Positions 22,201-35,300 are shown, counted from the first letter of the stretch. The stretch: DNA of 64,000 nucleotides from Tubiluchus corallicola (GCA_030141605.1 JAQGDQ010000161.1:310001-374000); one strand, 5' to 3'. The notes: a model not told the origin generated them from the letters alone. Program-made: numbers and translations.

Positions 22201-25200
22201 GTATATTCTAGCGGTATTCGAAGCAAAATCAAAAATTGAGAAATGTGTGGCAGAAATTAAATTTTGAATGACTACTTGCAACTACCTAGCTTTAAATGCA
22301 AATAAAACTGAGTTACTATTAATTGGCACCTGGGCAACTAAAAAAAATGACTAATTTCAGTATTGCAGTTCAAGGCACTACTACTTCACCCTCACGCTCA
22401 GCAGCAACAAGAAACTTGGGCTGTCGTTTTGATACTAATTTATTATTTGACAAACATGTGACAAAGTTGCCTTTTTCCATCTCAAAAACATCAGTAAAGC
22501 AAAATATTTTTTAGACTGAGGTACCACCAAGTAGTTGGTGCACACATTTGTTACAACCCGCCTAGATTATTGCAATTCTCTTCTCTTTGGTATGCAGGCT
22601 TGCTACCTTGATAAGATGCTACAAAATACTGCAGCTCGCGCTGTAACCAAAACAAACAAATTTGATCATATAACACCAACTTTGTTTGATCTTCACTGGC
22701 TTCCAATTAAAAACAGGATAGATTTTAAAATATTACTGCCGCTTATAAATGTGTGCATCAGGTGGCTCCCTGTTATATTCATGAGTTAATTTCATTGTAT
22801 ATTCCACAATGTAGTTTGCACTTAACAAATTCAATTAACTTGGTCCAACCTAGAATAAAGCTAGTCACCTGTGGAGGACGGTCATTCGCATCTCCTCAAT
22901 TGTGGAATCAAACACCTATTCACATAATGCAGTCAGAGTACCTATCTATTTTTAAAACATGCCTCAAAACCTTTCAAAAATTCTTTTAACGTGTAATTAC
23001 ATAATCAAATTAATTTAAATTGGATTTCCATTATGTCTTGCATTTTACCTGGAGAATCATATTGTATGTATTACTGAACTATGCTTTTTCATCTTTATTG
23101 TACTGTATTACTTTTAAGTTCATTATAATGAATTTTTACCCACACTTGTTATCTATCTTTGACTATAAAATCCTAGAGTATTTTGTGGATTCGAGGCAAA
23201 AAAATTATTACTATTATTATTAAGCCTATAAAGAACTCACACAACTCCTAGCATGCACGAAAAATTGCCATACAATACTTTTGTCAGCTTACATCAATAT
23301 TACTTAGTCCTTACCTGTGATATGGAATTAAAGGTTTCTGGTCTTGTGATGTCAAAAACTATAATAGCACCAACACTGTAAAACAGACAAATGAAACAGT
23401 TAGTGATGCTTGAAAAGCTTACCTTGAAATTCTATATCATTTGTATATAATCTTACTGTAAGCAAAATATGAGTAAACTGTAATTCATATTATGAGTAGA
23501 GTTGTAAAAATGTTAAAATCTGAGCTATTGCCCTTTCTATCTGAAGCAGCCATGTTAGCAGTCAGTCAGTTGCTAATTTTACTAGTAAATTTACGTCTTG
23601 AAAATGTCCACGAAATGTTGGCAAAAACAACAGAAGGTTCGAATCTTGGTATATTTTTCCATTTTCTCTTCCTTTTCATATCAACCATAAGAGTTGTTAA
23701 CTTAATAACTACATTAAGTATCTTCATAACTACTTACATTTATTAATATAACCCCTAAATCTTTATGACACATGCCCACTCCTAAGTGTTTTAAATTCAG
23801 AATTTGTGCTTCTGAGTCCAATTAAACAAGATTATTCACAAAACTCTGTTTCTTATATTGTCTGCTTTATTAAAAACTTCCCCATCTTTGACCAAGCACA
23901 GCAACAAACACATGCCAGCTCAACAGTCAGGCAAATGTAAGAAATTAAATGATTTAAATCAGTGAACCAAATCACGGCATTAAAGTAAAAATAAAAATAG
24001 ACTTACGCATATTTGTAGTAAACTCTGGTCATGTGACCAAATCTTTCATGGCCAGCAATATCCCTAAAAATAAACATTGTAATAAAAATAAAACACTGTA
24101 ACAGTATAATCAAACTTATAAATGCAGAAAACTTTAAAGATTTAATTTAATATCCAAGCATCAAGATTTGCAAGGGTAAATACTGACTTTAATGTACCAT
24201 CAATTAAAAAGAACAAAATTAATTAACAAAACAGCTCTAATTAATCAACCAATTAACAAACTGGCATATTTTTAGCCAAGAACGTCCTAGCAAATCATCC
24301 TACCAAATTCAATTCAATTAGATCACGGGCGATATGCAATTTAAATGAATATAAAATTAATGAATGCCCTTTAATTAATTAACTAATTAATAAATTCCTA
24401 CAATTTTTTTTGTTTTGAACTAAGGAGATCCCAGCTAATCATCTTGCCAAAATTCAACAGATCTGATCATAGGAAGATGCAATTTAAATAAAATCAAAAT
24501 TAATTAATTAAACAGTTATTACTAATTAACTTATTAACGAATTGTACCAAATTATTTTGACTTGAGCCAAAGACATCCAATCTAATAACCACACCAAATT
24601 TCAACTAAACTAGGTAAATACTTTTGGTTTTATTTCAATCATTTGGAGTTAAAAAGTTGAAAAAGGTCTGACAGACAGAGTGAATAACCAGACTTTTTCT
24701 AAGAAATGGGGCTATGCTCATGAAATTACCAAGTGATCACAACTTTACTTTAGTTTTTTTTTACTGCAGTTTTGTAGTTTAATGTAATAATCATAATGCA
24801 TAATAGATTGTGAACACACGTATGTCTATTGAGTTTCATATGGTAATCTTAAATAAAACTTAACAGTATTCATATCTTGCACACATTCTGTGATGTCTAT
24901 TAGAAGTATGCAAAGTTTCCTTGTCTTACCATAACTGCAACGTAATACGAGTATTTTCATTCCACTGCAGAGTCCGCAATGCAAAATCAACACCAAGAGT
25001 CAGTTTATAATTGCTGCTAAATGTGCCTACCAAAAATAGAAATAAATGATGTATACTTAGTATACATATTTATATACATTAAACACTCAACATAACAAAC
25101 TAATTGGGAGGAAAGTGGTCTGTAATAACCAGTAGTCCATAATAATGTAATGAGACCTATAAAGTACGTGTTATTGGAGCACACAAACCAGTAAAGATAT

Positions 25201-27249
25201 TCAAGTTGAAGGCACAATATAAACATACCTGTATTGAATGAAACAATATATAGGAATGTAAACAAATATTAGTACACCAAGAATTGCTTTATAACAGATC
25301 CTGATCTGGCCACACGCCATCACTATGCCAACATAACCAAAAAGCAGAAGATCTGTTTAGAGAAAGTTCTAATAATGTAGTACTGTTGTTGGCAGAAGTT
25401 GACTTGAAATTCAGCCATTCATGATTATTCATAGATGATTTGCAAAGTTTCACAAATCAAAACCCAGAATATGTGACATGCTGCAATACATTGGCCACCC
25501 AAACCCTTCGTTATAACTTTTAAAAGTCAGCTAATTTTTTTGTTCACTAGGGCTTACAATAAGCAGAATTTACAACACAGATGTTCTGCAAATAAGGCAG
25601 CTAATACAAATGGAATAATAGATGTAATTACATGCCATTTTGAAACCTTCACACAGATGAGTTGGTAATTACATTATACTAGCAAGTATAGTGACATACC
25701 TTTCGTGTATCTTTTTATGATGGCGGTTTTACCTAAAATATAACAAAACTCAATTTCACTTCAATTCATTTGTCTCATTTACACAATATAATAATATACA
25801 ATATTTAATTATGAATAATACTACACTGAGACAAGGTGACGAAAGTCCAAGAGGTCACCTGGCAGCCATCCTTATTTATACGACATTAATATTAGTTTTA
25901 CTAATTGTATGACACAAAGGTGTATGTAAAAAATGAAGCAGTACATATCTGAGATGATGTGTCAGTTACATGGATGTACAGAAAGCCATATATTTCCATT
26001 CATTATTGGCACAAATTGATAAGGTTACTAATTTTATGAGCGTATGAAATAATTACAGGTATAGATTCGCATAGATTATCATAACTTGGTGGTTACCCAC
26101 ATACCCATACGAATGTAGGTAAAAATGGCACAGGAAAAATGGCATGCAGTAAAAATATGGCACAGATGGAAATCTAGGTAAAAATGACACTGGAAAAATG
26201 GCACAAGAACAAATGGCACGGTAAAACGCTGTCTATGAACTTTGCTTATTAATGTGTATAGCCTTATAAGATGATTTGGTATGTAAACACGTATATATTT
26301 CTCAGTCTATTACCATCGACAAAATTAACGGTTAAAAAGGTAGCTAAATGCTATGTGGAACATTTGTGCATTATTGATTATAAATCTATTTAATAAGCAA
26401 ATATTTTGTGAGACGTTTGCTAGTCTATACAATACCAATACAGGCACATTTTTATATATTTACTCGTTTACCTTTGTTTTAATTTTTTAATCAAAAGAAT
26501 CAGACAAATAGAATTAGGATTGTACGGCTTTGCCAAATATCTACTTCCTACTGAGCTCATTCTAGTTTTATTATAGAAACCAATTGCAGTAATATAATGC
26601 ATTTGCCATTATTCCTACTTTTCCATATATGCCCTTTTTACCGTGCCGTTGTTTCTCTACCACTTTTACCTACTTTTCCATTTGTGCCATTTTTTCCTGT
26701 ACCACTTTTATCGCGTCATTTTTTCCTGTGCCATTTTTACCGTGCACCACCACTACAGTACCTTTCCTGGTAGTCCGGACAACTCCCGGTGAAAAAAACA
26801 TTGGCTATGGCAGAGCAAAGACTAGTTAAATCATATACATCATTGACCACCATTCATTTAATGTGCAATTTTTGTACATGTATGACAAGTACACAGACAC
26901 ACCAAAAGATAGTAGGCTATTTAATAACACATTATTAAATCATTAACTATTACAAATGTAGCAAACTGTATAGCACAGGAGGATTGGACAGAAATCCTGC
27001 CACATTGCGATACCTTCCTGTTAGACTGATCCGTCATGATAAACCTGTATTTTGCTACGCAGTGTTCATCTAGAGTTCTAGACGCACAAAATGTTTAGAC
27101 GCGCAAAATGTGTGAACATTTGTGTGAAAATGTGTGAATAAAAGTGAACTGCACTTGCCTACAGCAACATCTCCTATAACAATTATTTTCGAATTAAACT
27201 CCCGTAGTTCATGCGTGTGGTTCAAAAAGGTTTGTTCGTCCACTTCCAT
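19259..27249 (-). CDS. Rab GTPase of the Rab32/38/29 group, atypical
   Basis: Rab32-group GTPases direct traffic to lysosome-related organelles. Minus-strand exons: 27159-27249, 25700-25732, 24930-25026, 24007-24063, 23315-23375, 21962-22036, 20915-21023 and 19259-19368 (or from 19383, adding five residues in frame). The first version gives 210 residues, and all phases agree. Motifs: P-loop G26DVAVGKT33; switch I with T51 in YKLTLGVDFALRTLQW, where GVDFAL is the subgroup mark; WDIAGHERF at 74-82; NKCD at 137-140; TSAK at 166-169. The usual switch II glutamine is H79, which in Ras-type GTPases slows hydrolysis. The protein ends FTALTFV with no C-terminal cysteine for prenylation, and I found no alternative last exon supplying one. 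Intron 1 starts gcaagt (GC-AG). Membership of the group is firm. Whether it is Rab32/38 or Rab29, and whether the end is right, is open. Confidence 0.87.
21700..21891 (+). mobile_element. MITE-like element with ends CAGTCAAAC...GTTTGACTG
   Basis: The left end cagtcaaactctgttatac and the reverse complement of the right end, cagtcaaacctctttatac, match at about 17 of 19 bases. This gives a 192-base element in Rab intron 6. Such ends resemble those of pogo/Tigger-type Tc1-mariner elements. The flanking cata occurs on both sides; a plain TA duplication is not directly adjacent. No coding capacity. Confidence 0.65.
22037..23314. other. Rab intron 5
   Basis: Most of this 1.3 kb intron is the antisense LINE fragment. 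It ends with a (TTA)n run near 23205-23222, which may be the tail of that LINE. Confidence 0.55.
22255..22990 (+). mobile_element. LINE fragment (CR1/L2-like reverse transcriptase end), antisense in a Rab intron
   Basis: Three frames on the plus strand, joined by frame slips, read as the C-terminal half of a LINE reverse transcriptase. Segments are NYLALNANKTELLLIG, RNLGCRFDTNLLFDKHV, RLDYCNSLLFGM, FDHITPTLFDLHWLPI and FKTCLKTFQKFF. This order (KTE-LLIG, NLG-FD, RLDYCNSLL, LHWLP, F-K-x-L) is typical of CR1/L2-type elements. Stops and slips show it is dead. It lies between Rab exons at 21962-22036 and 23315-23375. Confidence 0.8.
23376..24006. other. Rab intron 4
   Basis: About 630 bases, AT-rich. 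A small plus-strand frame (23492-23746) has no recognisable content. Nothing else seen. Confidence 0.5.
24236..24625 (+). repeat. Degenerate tandem repeat, about 135-150-base unit, three copies
   Basis: Copies begin near 24236, 24370 and 24518. Each has a ttaattaa-rich start, then a segment like gaactaaggagatcccagct, a tcatc-ccaaattcaac segment, and (first two copies) gatgcaatttaaat. They lie in Rab intron 3. Divergence between copies is high, so the array is old. Confidence 0.6.
25027..25699. other. Rab intron 2
   Basis: About 670 bases of AT-rich sequence between the 33-base exon 2 and exon 3. No supported feature. Confidence 0.5.
25733..27158. other. Rab intron 1 (GC-AG)
   Basis: A 1.4 kb intron containing the foldback element at 26107-26747. 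Its donor is gcaagt directly after the first base of the P-loop Gly31 codon. Confidence 0.7.
26107..26747. mobile_element. Foldback element with 120-base arms made of aaaatggcac-like units
   Basis: The left arm (26107-26229) is a run of diverged units such as ggtaaaaatggcacagg and ggaaaaatggcac. The right arm (26629-26747) is its reverse complement in matching order, around about 400 bases of ordinary AT-rich sequence. The whole could fold into a long hairpin. It has no coding capacity. The exact ends and target duplication are not clear. Confidence 0.7.
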
Positions 27250-28717
27250 CTTTTCCGGTCACACATCCTGACGAGAATAATGAACGTTTATCTGATATAT
27301 CCACACTCATAATGATTGTTTGCCATGATACAATTAAGCGACTACGTCTGACTTCGATGAATTGCGACTTTAAACGCAGCGCGATTACGAAAATATTAAA
27401 AACGTAATGTACGCTGTTTGATATTGGTAAGCACAGGCTGTCTGATAAGCACAAGACCGCTGTCTAGGTACTGCGTAATGTATACATGTATACAAGAACC
27501 TCCCACGCGACTACGAGAGTCGTTTTTGTGCTGCCATCTACTCATTATTGAATAAACTAAAACATTAGACTAATCGCTCGTCGTTTTATGGGTGCAAGGC
27601 TTACTACGTTCACCCTCGGTCTTCAGAAGCCAATGGCTTTACTTTGCTTTACCCCCGGTCGTCAACAGCAAATAGGTGGATAAAATATGTACACAGAAAA
27701 TCTGAAATGGTAATGATCACTTAATAATAAACCATACTAACATAATTCCCAAAAATAATCAATTGTGGCTTGCGCTGTCGCACAATATACTCTCCACTGC
27801 AATTCGAACCCGCGACTTTCTGCTTTCCGGGCAGCTATGCTAACCATATACAGCACACAGGCGTTCGACTTGTCAGACTCAGGAATTTACTCTGTAAACC
27901 ATCAGAAGTCTATCAATGGGGAATCATAGCCCAAACTGTTCATAAAGATTAAGTGCAAGATCAGTCCCGTAAACGCAGTAAAGCTATACTGAATTAAAGA
28001 CCGTTTAGACGAGGATCCCCGATGGTTTGTCATGAAAGTGAGTGAGTAATATACTTTCTCGATAGTCTAAACACGTGTGAATAACATATTTGCCTGATGC
28101 CAATGAAATTCAATTTGCATTAATCTAGAGTGACACGACGTTAACGTACGCATCCTCGATGACTTTCCTGATTAGATCAGAGGCTCGAACTTTCTGCACG
28201 TGTTGCAGCGCTTTATTTTCTAAAGGGAAATCCTAGTAGTATGTACACACGACACCCCACTAAGGTATGTGACATGCAAAAATAGCAACTTTTTGTGTGA
28301 CTTACTTAGAAAGTCGAGTCTTTAGTAAGTCTAATTGTGCTCCACCTGAACTCGAATACAAAACCTATCTACTCCAATTATTGCGGTTTGTTCAACGTAA
28401 CACACATGTAAGGGAGATATTCGAAAATTTTCCTAACTCGTGGCTAAAGCTTCCATAACCACAGTCACTCCAGCAGTAAATTGGTTGGTAGAATGGTAGA
28501 CTGGAGAATGCATGAAGGCATTCGAAGCGCGTTCAACGATCACTCAAGCCAATCAATGCGTGTTGTTATGGACAACGCTCCTAGCAAATCAGCTGCAATA
28601 CTCAACCCAATATGCAGCATCCATGGGGATAAATACACAAACATAAAACATTGTACTTGTATTGATAAAGACAGAGGATATAAAAATAATTATTAAACGT
28701 CATATACTTTAGTATCA
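27250..28717. promoter_or_regulatory. Shared upstream region of the Rab (-) and C11orf16-like (+) genes
   Basis: The two genes diverge from this 1.47 kb gap, so their promoters should lie here. It contains a tRNA-derived SINE-like segment (27790-27862). An upstream 71-codon frame (28481-28696) is in the same frame as the plus-strand start and closed by one TAA 21 bases before the ATG. No clear TATA box. Promoter activity is inferred from orientation only. Confidence 0.35.
27790..27862 (-). repeat. tRNA-derived SINE-like segment
   Basis: The minus strand has an A-box-like GGTTAGCATAGCTGC followed about 20 bases later by a B-box-like CGGGTTCGAATTGC, spaced as in a tRNA gene. No full cloverleaf acceptor stem is visible, so this is SINE-like rather than a tRNA gene. 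Segments at 54389 (plus) and 56170 (plus) share its core. Confidence 0.6.
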
Positions 28718-29352
28718 ATGTCAGAATCTGTAAATCGTTGGATTGGTAAAAATAAAATTAATGAAAATAATAAAACTAGTTATGCAATGGCAATCAATGA
28801 AGTTAATGATGGCGCCATTGTGCAAAGACAAACTGGTTATGGCAACAGTAATAGTGCTGATTTTGACATGAATGTCTCGCCTGTGAATGACATCAACAGT
28901 GGTTTAGAACAACAAGTAGTTCTGGCCAGGAAACCTAACACTGGATGTTTTTACCCTGGAATCACATTAAAAATGGTAAGTTATACATAATGTGCTTACA
29001 AAGCTAGTGTGATACCGATGTGTGATGAGCCATTTTTGACATTATGATATTTGCCTTGTTTATTTAATAATGTCACTAACAGCATTTGGTCAATTTTTAT
29101 ATGTAACAATTACTGAAGTAGACCTAAGTCATTTTTCAAAAAAAGAAGCAAATAATTAGAGCACAGTCAATGTTATTTTCTTTTTGAAACTCACAGAGAC
29201 TTTTTGGAAATAAAAATATTATCAGTAGCTCGCCTCTTAACGCACTGTAATATACACAGCCTGTATAGTGTATACATACAGTGTAACCTGGTATTGTTGC
29301 GATTGTTTACACATAAATGGTCACATTTTTACGTAAAACTTTCTTATTTATA

Positions 29353-29387
<35 letters not shown>

Positions 29388-32300
29388 ACTGTATATATAA
29401 GTATATATATTATTTTTCAATTTTTCTATGACATATAAGTATATTTCAGAGTAGTTTATAAATGCCAAAACTCTTAAATCCCATTAGATTGATGATACTT
29501 TTTAAGGTTTCAGCTTTCAATTACCTCGTCAGGTTCCTGTTTCCAAGAGCTGGTGATATTTGCATTATACCTGCACTAGATCTAGTATCCTATGGAGAAG
29601 CTGCTAAACAACCTATTACAGTTGGAGACTGTGTACTGTGTAAAATACACTCAGCAAGTCAGAAATATTCCCCCGGAATAGTGGTGAGAGGAGACGCAGC
29701 TAGAAGAGGTGAGTCACTAAATGTGGCAGTATAGCATGCACCACATTATTAAACGCAACACCATTTTTAATTGTGTTGAACATTTTAGTTTGTTGTTTCT
29801 GGCTGCAAAATTTGCTTCTTCACAACTGCTAAGGTAGTGAAGACTCTGGTACATGGGACAATTACTTAAAAGATGTCGGAGCCAAACTTTTAAATTTTGT
29901 AATGTGTGTGCCATTATGACCTGATAATTAATTCCCAGCCGAACCGAACAGTCCCTGCTGTCGAACCACACTCAGAATACTCTTAAAAGTTTGCTTTTAT
30001 AAGGTATATTCATTTTTTCTGGTGCTTTACTTTATGTCGTTAAAACACATTATAGTTATAATGCTTATTGAATTTGAGAGAACTGGACCATGCCTGGAGT
30101 CAAGCTGGTAATGACATCGCAATCCGCCCTGCCATTGCCAATTGATCTCACATATATTACGTGGGTGGTTAATTTCTCACTCTCAACATTTTCCTGCTTG
30201 TTTCAAAATTTTGGCCAAACACCCTACGAAAAACTGAACCTGTGAGACTTCTTCAGGTCTTGGACGGACTTCCGCAGCTTTTTGAACGGGAAAAAATTGA
30301 TCTGTAAGACAATGTGGATTGTTTTTAAAAGCATCTCCACAAAGGCAATTGCCAGTCATATATGACTCAAAGTTCCGTTTTGACAATTTCTCTTCACAAG
30401 TCACAGCTATAGAAGAATTGATCCGTAGTCATTCTTTGACGGATTGTTCCCTGTCCACAAGTGCTCATCATACAGGTTTTAGGCCTATAATTTCCTAGGA
30501 TGATAAAATTCTTAAAAGGGTAAAGAATGTCCCTGTTTTGTTGGTTGTAATCACGTTTTTGTGCAAGGGTATTTGAGATACTTTCAACACTTATGCATCA
30601 GTAATGTCTTCTGCATTTATATTGCAACAGGTGACACTGCTACAGAGGCAACAACTGTGCTGTTATGGACAGGCAGGACTGTACCATCTAATCCTACAGC
30701 TGTTGTTAAGATACCTGTGTCAATGTATGACAGAATATTCGCAGAATTACAGGTGCTTATTTACACATTTTAAATACATCACTAGTTGCTAGTATAAAAA
30801 CAGTCTGGTTGGATTACTAACTCGGAGGTAGCACTGTCAATGCACTCAGCAGTGTAAAATCTGGGGCTATAGAAAGTAAACTTTTGCTAGGGTTTTTAAA
30901 AATACAATATTTTATTAAGAAAAATAGGTATTGAATATGAGATGCTGGTATTAAGCTAACTGCACAGAATTACATTGATTTTTTTAGTTTTCTATAGTTA
31001 TACGACGGAGCTTTACTTATATATACATATATGATACATAAATGTATAGAAAGAAAATACAATAAAGAAGACACTGATTAAAAAAATACATTTACTCTTT
31101 GATAAATGTGCACCAGCATTTTTTAATATTTCGTAGAATAATATTTTTTTAATAGTTGTTTTTTTTTATTTTGATAGTTTCCGAACCAAAGCTATCAAAG
31201 TTGCAAGTAAATTAATTTTGTTCATTTCATTTCATTTCGAACATTTCATGTATTGTAAATTGTAATTGCAGATACCAAGAGATCTGGTCCAAAGTATGGT
31301 TTGGCATCCATTGTACGATAATGAAGCTCTACATGGCAAGTCTAGTGATGAAGAAGATGCTGCCTTGAGTGCTGGTAAACTATTTGCCGCTACTTCAAAA
31401 AATGTTGCACATGACGATACTCTGATTCCAGGCACAAACTTTACTACATCTAAGTTAAATGAAAAGGTAATGGAACTTTCTTGCAATAGCATGATATTGC
31501 ATTAGCTGTAATATTAAAAGAAGTTAATATGTAAGTGGCTTCCAGCGTTTTAACAGAGAAATTTCAGTTTAAATATTAACGTGCAGTAGACGATCATGTG
31601 AGTCTCTGACAGTAATTACACTTTATGCACATGAAAGTTTTATGTATAATATGACATTGTTCTATCCCAATAACAATACTTATTATTAGGCCTGCGTGTT
31701 TATTAATTTGTTGAAAACTTTGTGTTACGTACACTTTGCAACTTTATAATGTAAGTAACAATTGAAATGCTTTTTATTGAACATTTTTGTAGGTGATGAG
31801 TCAGTTGCTGAAGTATAAAATGCTGACAGCTAGTATTGATTCAAGCGACAACAGACTGTTTCACCACAAATTGCTGCGAAAACGAAATGCCAAAACACCT
31901 AATCATGGAAAATTCAGTCATAAAATAATGGAGAATTTTAACAATCTTAAATGTGCTGTGGAGAATTTGGAAAAGGAAATACGTGTAGAAATGATAGACG
32001 ACCTGTTTGCAATAGCTCAGCCTGACAAGCTTAACAAGCAAAGATCTGATGTAGACGAGCGGTGTGGTTGAAATTGCTTAAACTTAATCACTAACGTTCT
32101 GCACCAAATAATTACATAATTAATGCATTAAAACGGTTAATATACAGTCGTGAATAAGTCCAGTTTAAATTTAAAAAACACGTCCAATGTAGATTACTCC
32201 TGCTGGTAATTGGTTTTGCTTTAAGAATGTACGTATATTTACAAGCTTTTTTGTCTGACGGTCTAGCAACAAAAACGCGGCAATCGCAAAGAGAACAGGA

Positions 32301-35300
32301 TGTTATACTGCAAAAAACTTGCTCTCTTTAAATAGCTGTACAGGTCTTTTCAAGTTACAAACAAAATGCTACAGGAACGTGCTCTTAACGCTAAATATTA
32401 AGAAAACAAGTTGTGAAAGTCATAAGCCAAGGGAAACCATGGCTCATATGAAATCTGATAAGTGTCATCGAATAAACTATCTAATCATTACAGCTCAACT
32501 TTGAGCGCGAAGTTTTGATCCAGTTCTCTTAAATTGCACAAAAATTGGCAAAAACGCCTCAAAATGAAGTTTCTTATTTCTCGTTTCTTCCGGCGTGGCT
32601 TCGATCTACAAATAATCACCAATGACAAAACCCAAATTGAGACATTTCATTTAATGCGCGAAATCACTGGAATTTCAGCTGTGAAAATAATATTTGTACT
32701 GACGGTGGTCAAAAGGTCCTGGGTTGAAGTATGTGTTGTTGTTCTGTACAATTCGACCATAAATCATGTAGAAATACTAAAACAGAAGAAGAAATTTAGA
32801 GCTAAGCCTCCGAGTAAACTTGTTCTGTATCTCTGATACTGGGCTACAGAACACTTGCTGTGGTGATGTGTCACCGCCGTCGATACTACTGAACTACCAA
32901 ACTTCTGCATGCTAGAGTACTTCTCCAGAACCATTACAGTGTAGAGGTGGGGTGAAAATAAACGGCATTTTATTTACAGTACTGTGTGACACAAATGTAC
33001 AAGCATAAATATTATCTGCCAATAGAATTGATACATGTTAGAACGAGGAAGGCATAGACCAACCACAATCTGAATGGTGCGTTTCGTAATTTTAAACTAC
33101 TTCCTCCATATTGCAGTACTGGTACTGTAAGCCACAAAGTTGGTTCAAAAGGCAAATATTATAAATGTTGGCTTTCACTAGTGCAGACGCAATTTATTCT
33201 GCAATTTTCTTAATCTAGGGTGAAGCACAATGAAATTATATTACCGTCCATACTTGATAGAAAGTTAGAGTCTAGTCACTCCACTGAAAGTGAACACGAA
33301 AAAGATGTTGACAGATTCAGTAGTGACGGCAGTGAGAGCTTCAACGATGTAGTTACCCACGATGTGCCTGCTCATACAGGAAGAACTCGGAAAAGTCTAA
33401 CGTACAGACCATTCAGGTTAGCGAATGGTTGGTTAATTGCATGAAAAGAAAAAAAACATGGCTGTTTGATTTTCCTTATTGCCTTGGCCATTTTTCTCGA
33501 TGACGAAGGATGTCTACTCTTCTGAACATTTTAAACAACGCCAAAACATGTTTGATGTTCAGAAAAAGATGTTGCCATGTTGTACATATATAATAGTCTT
33601 TTCCATGTTGGGTTCGTATTTTTATGTATTAAAGAATAGTGACACCTAACATAAAAAAGAATGCTTCATATTAAATTCCTTATGAAAACATTGTGTAACT
33701 GGAAATTCAGTGGACTAAAAGTCTACTATGCACGGTTGATTAAGATTTATTATACTAAGCAGATTTTTGTTTGGACTACTAGACAATCAGCATCGAATTT
33801 AGTCAATAAGCAATTATTCCTATTTCGTTATCGTCCTTTGAGATTGAATATCTGATAGCTGATCAATTGGAAATGCAAGACGTTGGCTATAATATAATTT
33901 TGTCATTTAGACAAACATCATCAGTAACCACAAGCAAACCTGAATGGAAGATTACAGGCCGAGCTACAGCATCTGCAGCTTCACCTCGCAGTCACCTTTC
34001 CACTTTCTTTTTTCCAGGTACATGCATTACCATTCACTTATCACTTACCAAATAGTGGCCCAATGGATAAGGCAGCAAGCTATACTGACCGATTTTTGAG
34101 ATTGCCTCCAGGCACAGAGCAGGCTTGTCGATTTTGTGAATATTTTGATAAATTTGATAAAGCACATTAGTAAGAAGGATAGATATTTTGAATCGTGTTT
34201 TGATATAGGTTTTTCTGCGAAGTTAAAAAATCTCTTACGAGTATACCAGATCAGATGTAGCACTTAATCATAAATAATGCCAAATGAGCTCGCAATATAC
34301 AAGAGCGAAATATTTGTTACCCTTGCATTAATGCTAAAAATTGTTATAGGTTATAACAGCTATTGGTTATCATTCAAACACAGAACAGTTATTTTCTTAG
34401 TTTTTTAGAAAGTTTGAAATGAATGAATAGAAGGAAATTCGAAATAAATCGTGAAAAAAACTTTTAACAACACATATTCTACAATATCATTTTTCTGTAA
34501 ACTTTAAAGGCTGCATTTGTGAAAATGCGCTTATTTTCGATTGTTGCAGCAAAATGGAGCGAAGGATTAAGAGAAGATTGTCAGGTGATGAAAGATGGTG
34601 CGATGAAAGAATGGTATCGAACTCAATCTTGGCACAGAGCCACGAACCTGCCCGGGAGATCAGGTTCCTATTACAACTCAGAATCAGCAACAAAACCTGA
34701 GCATGATGAAGCAAATCAATTAGTTACTGTGGAAACAAGGTAAGCTAAATAATTATACATATATAATAAAACATTCTCATTGTCTAATTGAAAATACTAA
34801 CGGTAAATTTCATTAAGGTCTTCATGCAAAGTTTTCTGCTAAAGAACTCATTTATCAATGTCTCGTTCCGTACTACTATATCAGAGAATTCCTACTTTCT
34901 GTGTGGTTTATTACAATTGTTGTCATGTTGTACGATTGCTAAAGCCAGCAGCCGTTCATATTACAAGATACAAATTTGCAGCGATAAACTTCACTGTGCC
35001 TTATAGGCTTTTTAATAGGGCAAAGAATTTCAAATTCATTTTCTAGGAAAAGAGTAGTCACAATGAAAGAGCAAGATAATCCAAAACAAGACGGAAAACA
35101 CCATTTTTCGGAACTCAGATTCTATAACAATGCAAGGTAGATTTTTTTGCTAACCGAAAGCGTTTTTTCAATTCGATGTGAGAATAAAAATATGAAACTA
35201 ATTTTTCCCTATAACATGCTCTTGCAGAATGCTGTTCAGAAAGTCAAATTCTCATTTTCATTCTGCACTTGGAGATTGAATTTTTACATTTATGGGGAAC

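Noticed and set aside
23492-23746. 84-residue plus-strand frame
   Set aside because: No motif or splice support; lies in an intron of the antisense Rab gene.
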